Part shown: positions 60,995 to 64,000 of the stretch, piece by piece
Layout: the number at the start of each line of letters is the position of its first letter
Position numbering within the stretch: the first letter of the stretch is position 1
Source of the DNA: Gp6-AA40 sp035649635
Lineage (GTDB): Bacteria > Acidobacteriota > Vicinamibacteria > Vicinamibacterales > UBA2999
Assembly: GCA_035649635.1 (NCBI GenBank)
Contig: DASRJE010000026.1
Coordinates: 48,291 to 112,290 of the forward strand
Length of the DNA stretch: 64,000 bases
Direction: 5' to 3'
Translations under genes and position numbers: made by a program
Notes under the pieces: model-generated
Told to the model about the DNA's origin: nothing
The model's database searches: none
What the model saw: the letters and a program-made list of their open reading frames with translations, nothing else

Positions 60995-61368
60995 TCCACC
61001 TCGATACCTCGATTCTGATTGATGCGCTGACAGGTCCGCGGCGGTCCTTGCCGGCCTTGCGACCCATTGTGGCCGACGGGATCCGGCTCGGCGCGTCGTC
61101 TCTCGTGCTGTATGAATGGCGCCGTGGTCCGCGCGTCGAGGCGGAATTGGCGATGGAAGCCATCCTGCTCGGCCCGGACACGATCATTGATTTCGGGGAG
61201 AACGAGGCGCGCCTGGCCGCGGAGATCTATCGGAAGCTCAAGCGCTCGCGGGGACGGGAGTTGGATATCGCTATTGCAGCGTGCGCCTTGAGCCGCTCCG
61301 CCCAACTGTGGACGCTGAACCCGAAGGACTTTCAGGACATCCCCGGGTTGGAATTGCACCGGTCGTGA
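60991..61368 (+). CDS. PIN-domain toxin (VapC-like)
   Basis: A 125-aa ribonuclease-type toxin. PIN acidic residues are D5 (HLDTSILID), E42 (YEW), D92 (RELDIAIAACAL) and D113 (NPKDF). Starts at GTG overlapping the antitoxin stop. Length normal; active site intact, so probably functional. RNA target unknown. Confidence 0.9.
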   Translation: MIHLDTSILIDALTGPRRSLPALRPIVADGIRLGASSLVLYEWRRGPRVEAELAMEAILLGPDTIIDFGENEARLAAEIYRKLKRSRGRELDIAIAACALSRSAQLWTLNPKDFQDIPGLELHRS

Positions 61369-61381
61369 AGATCGCCGGCAC

Positions 61382-61444
61382 GGCGGGTCTAATGACCCGC
61401 CGCTACGATCGTGGTCGCGTAGGCCGGGTCCTGTTCTGCGGACC
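61382..61444. repeat. Two hairpins, including GCGGGTCC copy 4
   Basis: GGCGGGTC-TAAT-GACCCGCC (61382-61401, perfect 8 bp), then GTAGGCCGGGTCCTGTTCTG and CGGACC (61419-61444). Placed between the PIN toxin (plus) and DUF6644-like gene (minus), where they could terminate both. Confidence 0.75.
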
Positions 61445-61453
61445 AGGCGGGTC

Positions 61454-61945
61454 CTAGAGACCCGGGACCGGCCCGACGTAGGCGATCAGTCGTCCGGTGA
61501 CGATGGCGCAGAACCAGCAGGCGAGCGACGCCCAGGCGAGCATCTTGGCGCGACCTGGCACCGGACCGTTATCGAGGTTGGGATCGCTGAAAACGCGCTT
61601 GCGGATGATGCTGAGAAGCACGACGCCCGCGATGACGAAGAACAGCTTCACGTACAGGTCGAAGTTGCGTCCGTAGATGGTCGCGTCCTTCAAGAAGATC
61701 GAGACACCAGTAAACAGGTTGATCGCGAATCCGAACCACATGACTGGATAGAGCCGCTCGAGCGGTTTGATCGCCGTTTTCGGCCACAACCCGAGCAAGG
61801 CCATCGAGATCACCGCGGCGCCACCGGCCACGAGCGACATTCCCAGCGTGTGGACGAACAGCAGCGCTGGGAACGCCCACAGGCTGGGAGATTCCCGTAC
61901 CCACACGCTGTATGAGAGTGACTCGAGCCAACCCAGAAATTCCAT
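61454..61945 (-). CDS. DUF6644-like membrane protein
   Basis: A 163-aa protein with four helices (WAFPALLFVHTLGMSLVAGGAAVISMALLGL; MWFGFAINLFTGVSIFL; LYVKLFFVIAGVVLLSII; WASLACWFCAIVTGRLIAYV). The conserved His in FVHTLG and the R/Y pattern fit the group. The C-terminal half of the 62130-63080 protein is homologous, so this is a stand-alone copy. Starts 2 nt after a 38-aa ORF. Function unknown. Confidence 0.75.
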   Translation of the reverse strand: MEFLGWLESLSYSVWVRESPSLWAFPALLFVHTLGMSLVAGGAAVISMALLGLWPKTAIKPLERLYPVMWFGFAINLFTGVSIFLKDATIYGRNFDLYVKLFFVIAGVVLLSIIRKRVFSDPNLDNGPVPGRAKMLAWASLACWFCAIVTGRLIAYVGPVPGL

Positions 61946-61947
61946 CG

Positions 61948-62064
61948 CTAACGACCCTCGTTGCGCTCGTCAGATGCAGCGCTCCTGTCAATCAGAATCC
62001 CGAAAATGGCCAAGACGATAGTCACACCGAGGACGACAGAGAAAACAGTCATTGCCAGCTGCAT
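61948..62064 (-). CDS. 38-aa single-helix membrane protein
   Basis: MQLAMTVFSVVLGVTIVLAI is followed by FGILIDRSAASDERNEGR. One transmembrane helix with a short charged tail, like small accessory subunits of membrane complexes. GGAGCGGGA lies just before the ATG. It sits 65 nt after one membrane gene and 2 nt before another on the same strand, so it is probably translated as part of the operon. Confidence 0.6.
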   Translation of the reverse strand: MQLAMTVFSVVLGVTIVLAIFGILIDRSAASDERNEGR

Positions 62065-62129
62065 TCCCGCTCCGCTTCGATAAATGACCTGTCGTTCACG
62101 CTTCGAGACGTGAGAGCTCCAGGTTTCCG

Positions 62130-63080
62130 TCAGAATGCATTTCCGATGAACGGCAGCATGCTGCCCCAATACATCACGCCCACCCAGAAGAACATGGCGC
62201 CCACGGCCGCTGCCTTGGAGAGTGCGGGCGCGTCGCGTCCGGGCTCCATCGCCCACGTGTCGTCGAACGTGAAGTACAGCGTATTGAATCCGGCCAGGAG
62301 CACGAATACCAGCTTCCAGAAAAACGCCGGGTTGTTCGTGTACTGTCCGAACGCCGCGGCAAAGAAGAGCATGCCCGTGAAGACGTTGAGCGCGAACCCG
62401 AGCATCGCCCATGGCAGCAGGCGATCGAGCGCCTTGAATGGGAGCTGCGGCATAAACCCGAGCATGCGGAGATCGATTAGCAGGATGACGCCCACGAGCA
62501 TCGACAAGCCGACGAAGTGGAGCGTTTCGGCCGCGATCCAGGTCCAGGGCGTATCCCGGACGTAGTCCCCGACGGTACGGCCCAGGTGACCCGCAAATGT
62601 CGTGACTTCTTCGGCGCCGCGGATCTCGGGATGGTTGATCATCCCGCCGATGTTCGCGGCGTTCGCCATCAGCGCCATGGTGACGAGGGACAGCAGGAGT
62701 ATCCCGCCGCTCATGCCGGTCGAGATATTCGCGCGTCGTCGCAATTGCCACAGCGCCAGCCAAGAAAGCGCGCCGGTCAGCTCCATCAAGCCGAGCGCGA
62801 GAAAGGCGGCGCCCTCGTGCGTTTCGATGAGGGTCAGGGTCACCATCGCTTCGGTGGTGCCGTCGCTGACCTCGCCTCGTTCCTGCAGGAGATTCTGCGC
62901 CGCGTTGCCGGTCGCGTAGGTCGGAATCGACATGAGGGCAACGATGACGAACACGACGAGGCTCGCCTGTTTGAGATGGTGGCTGCGCGTCCCCAGCGAC
63001 AGGGCGAACAGCGCGATGCCGATGCCGAACCCGACGGTCGGCACGTGGTTGAGCAGCAGGTGTAGATGTGTCGGATCCAT
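62130..63080 (-). CDS. DUF2231/DUF6644-like fused membrane protein
   Basis: A 316-aa protein with about nine helices. The N-terminal part (LHLLLNHVPTVGFGIGIALFALSLGTRSHHLKQASLVVFVIVAL; AFLALGLMEL) is of the DUF2231 type with conserved His. The C-terminal part (LHFVGLSMLVGVILLIDLRMLGF; PWAMLGFALNVFTGMLFFA) resembles DUF6644. The His in both halves may bind heme or metal. First gene of a three-gene minus-strand operon. Confidence 0.75.
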   Translation of the reverse strand: MDPTHLHLLLNHVPTVGFGIGIALFALSLGTRSHHLKQASLVVFVIVALMSIPTYATGNAAQNLLQERGEVSDGTTEAMVTLTLIETHEGAAFLALGLMELTGALSWLALWQLRRRANISTGMSGGILLLSLVTMALMANAANIGGMINHPEIRGAEEVTTFAGHLGRTVGDYVRDTPWTWIAAETLHFVGLSMLVGVILLIDLRMLGFMPQLPFKALDRLLPWAMLGFALNVFTGMLFFAAAFGQYTNNPAFFWKLVFVLLAGFNTLYFTFDDTWAMEPGRDAPALSKAAAVGAMFFWVGVMYWGSMLPFIGNAF

Positions 63081-63410
63081 AGTCTTACTCGCTGGGGTCG
63101 CCGGCGTGTCCTGGACGCGCGAAGCGCGCCAGGCAGTGACACAAATCAGTCACCCGCCCGGCCCGGGTTATCCAAGGCAGAGCCCGTGACTGGGTGGTCG
63201 ATGTCCAGGGGAAGGATGCGGAGACCAACGGGATCAATGTGGACACGGGCTCGGCAGACCGACGGGCGAGTCTATTGCTGATTCGACAAAAAGTCCACAC
63301 GGCCCAGCCGCCGTCGGCGGCCTGTGCAAGAGGACGAGGGCCCGGTCGGGGCGATAGATCAGTTCTGGAGTAATATTCCGGGCGCGTACGACCCATTCTC
63401 CGAGGACGCC
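63081..63410. other. 330-nt intergenic region without a supported gene
   Basis: Divergent gap between the fused membrane protein (minus) and the secreted protein (plus), so it holds both promoters. A short plus-strand stretch (63175-63290) reads VVDVQGKDAETNGINVDTGS, which could be a gene remnant, but it has no start or clear family. I see no strong palindrome. Confidence 0.35.
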
Positions 63411-64000
63411 ATGACGCGATACTCCTTGCGAACTTTGTCGTGTGCTCTCGCCTTGATCGGGATCGCGGCTCCCGCGTTCGCGCAGGTGGATCTCACAGGG
63501 ATGTGGGCGCCGATCTTTCACGAGGACCAGGTCGAGCGCATCCCGGGGCCAGACGTGGGTGACTACGCCGGCCTGCCCATCAACGCCGCGCTGCGGATGC
63601 GGGCGGACACTTGGGATGCCTCGCTGTTGACGCTTCCCGAGCATCAGTGCAAGCCCCATCCATCGACGTACGGGTTCCGCGGCGTCGGCAACCTTCGCAT
63701 CACTGCGGAAGTCGACGACAAGACGCAGTCGATCATCAAGCTCCACACCCACATCCAGTGGCAAGAGCAGCGGCGCGACATCTGGATAGATGGCCGTCCC
63801 CATCCGCCCGAATACGCTGCGCACACGTGGCAGGGATTCTCGACGGGCAAGTGGGAAGGCAACGTCCTCGTCGTGAAAACGACGCACCTGAAGGCGGGAT
63901 GGATCCGGCGCAACGGGCTGCTCATCACCGACGAAGCGACGATGACGGAGCGGTTCATCCGGCACGGGAACTACCTCACGCACGTGTACATGATCGAGGA
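63411..64000 (+). CDS. Partial secreted protein (acidobacterial conserved type)
   Basis: An open frame of 196 codons runs off the right edge. The signal peptide (about 1-25, MTRYSLRTLSCALALIGIAA, ending AFAQ) is followed by VDLTGMWAPIFHED, LPEHQCKPHPSTYGFRGVGN, HTWQGFSTGKWEGNVLVVKTTHL and DEATMTERFI. The STGKWEGNVLVV-type block is common in secreted proteins of Acidobacteriota that I cannot name. The frame is open to the end with no stop. Confidence 0.75.
   Translation, partial: MTRYSLRTLSCALALIGIAAPAFAQVDLTGMWAPIFHEDQVERIPGPDVGDYAGLPINAALRMRADTWDASLLTLPEHQCKPHPSTYGFRGVGNLRITAEVDDKTQSIIKLHTHIQWQEQRRDIWIDGRPHPPEYAAHTWQGFSTGKWEGNVLVVKTTHLKAGWIRRNGLLITDEATMTERFIRHGNYLTHVYMIE

Noticed and set aside
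63085..63396. Minus-strand frame of 103 codons in the last intergenic gap
   Set aside because: No family features, and it would occupy the promoter region of two divergent genes.
1..64000. tRNA, rRNA, complete insertion sequences or prophage
   Set aside because: No cloverleaf-like sequence, rRNA block, transposase, integrase or structural phage gene was recognised on either strand.

Overview
The window is high-GC, densely packed chromosomal DNA, most likely from an uncultured Acidobacteriota (Vicinamibacteria-like). This is inferred from gene content: TonB receptors and a porin with carboxypeptidase-regulatory-like plug domains, secreted amidohydrolases, YVTN propellers, an alternative-complex-III-like operon and a SigJ/ECF41 system. 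No rRNA, tRNA, CRISPR array, complete IS or phage was seen.

Layout. 0-4.3 kb (minus): phosphotriesterase-like enzyme, LVIVD propeller protein, heavy-metal-binding-domain (HMBD) protein and the start of a probable cytochrome. 4.4-8.7 kb: sigma-54 activator with GAF domains, an ECF41 sigma factor with its AhpD-like partner (both with recognisable ECF41 promoters) and inorganic pyrophosphatase. 8.7-18.9 kb: DUF2780, a TonB receptor remnant, DinB, a serine hydrolase, HupE/UreJ with a membrane-anchored partner, a c-type cytochrome, a TonB receptor, DUF423 and a TPR protein.

18.9-47.8 kb is a metal-handling island. It holds a complete CzcCBA-type RND operon headed by a His-rich secreted protein, a DUF1259 protein beside a frameshifted histidine kinase remnant, a zinc/manganese-type ABC uptake set (porin, binding protein, permease, no ATPase), and a second copper-type RND operon. 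The second RND operon has no TolC gene: it carries a hairpin-less adaptor, a YVTN propeller, a porin and a cytochrome. Next come a second HMBD protein, a TonB receptor, a Tat-type lipoprotein with HTHT motifs, a PepSY membrane protein and a YVTN lipoprotein.

47.8-54 kb holds a glycosyltransferase-like protein, a PQQ-type sugar dehydrogenase, DUF4159, a CNNM/CorC protein and a lipoprotein with kinase-like motifs. 54.1-60.2 kb is a six-gene quinol-cytochrome electron-transfer operon: monoheme cytochrome, pentaheme cytochrome, MopB-type subunit, ferredoxin-type subunit, NrfD and DUF3341. It resembles alternative complex III but lacks a second NrfD. 60.7-61.4 kb is a VapBC-type toxin-antitoxin pair with a perfect operator palindrome. 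61.4-63.1 kb has three membrane proteins, one only 38 aa, and the window ends inside a secreted protein.

Intergenic DNA is rich in small palindromic and tandem repeats of at least four families. Some have been drawn into genes: as Shine-Dalgarno sequences, N-terminal codons or C-terminal codons. All functional calls are from reading the sequence; no database search was run.
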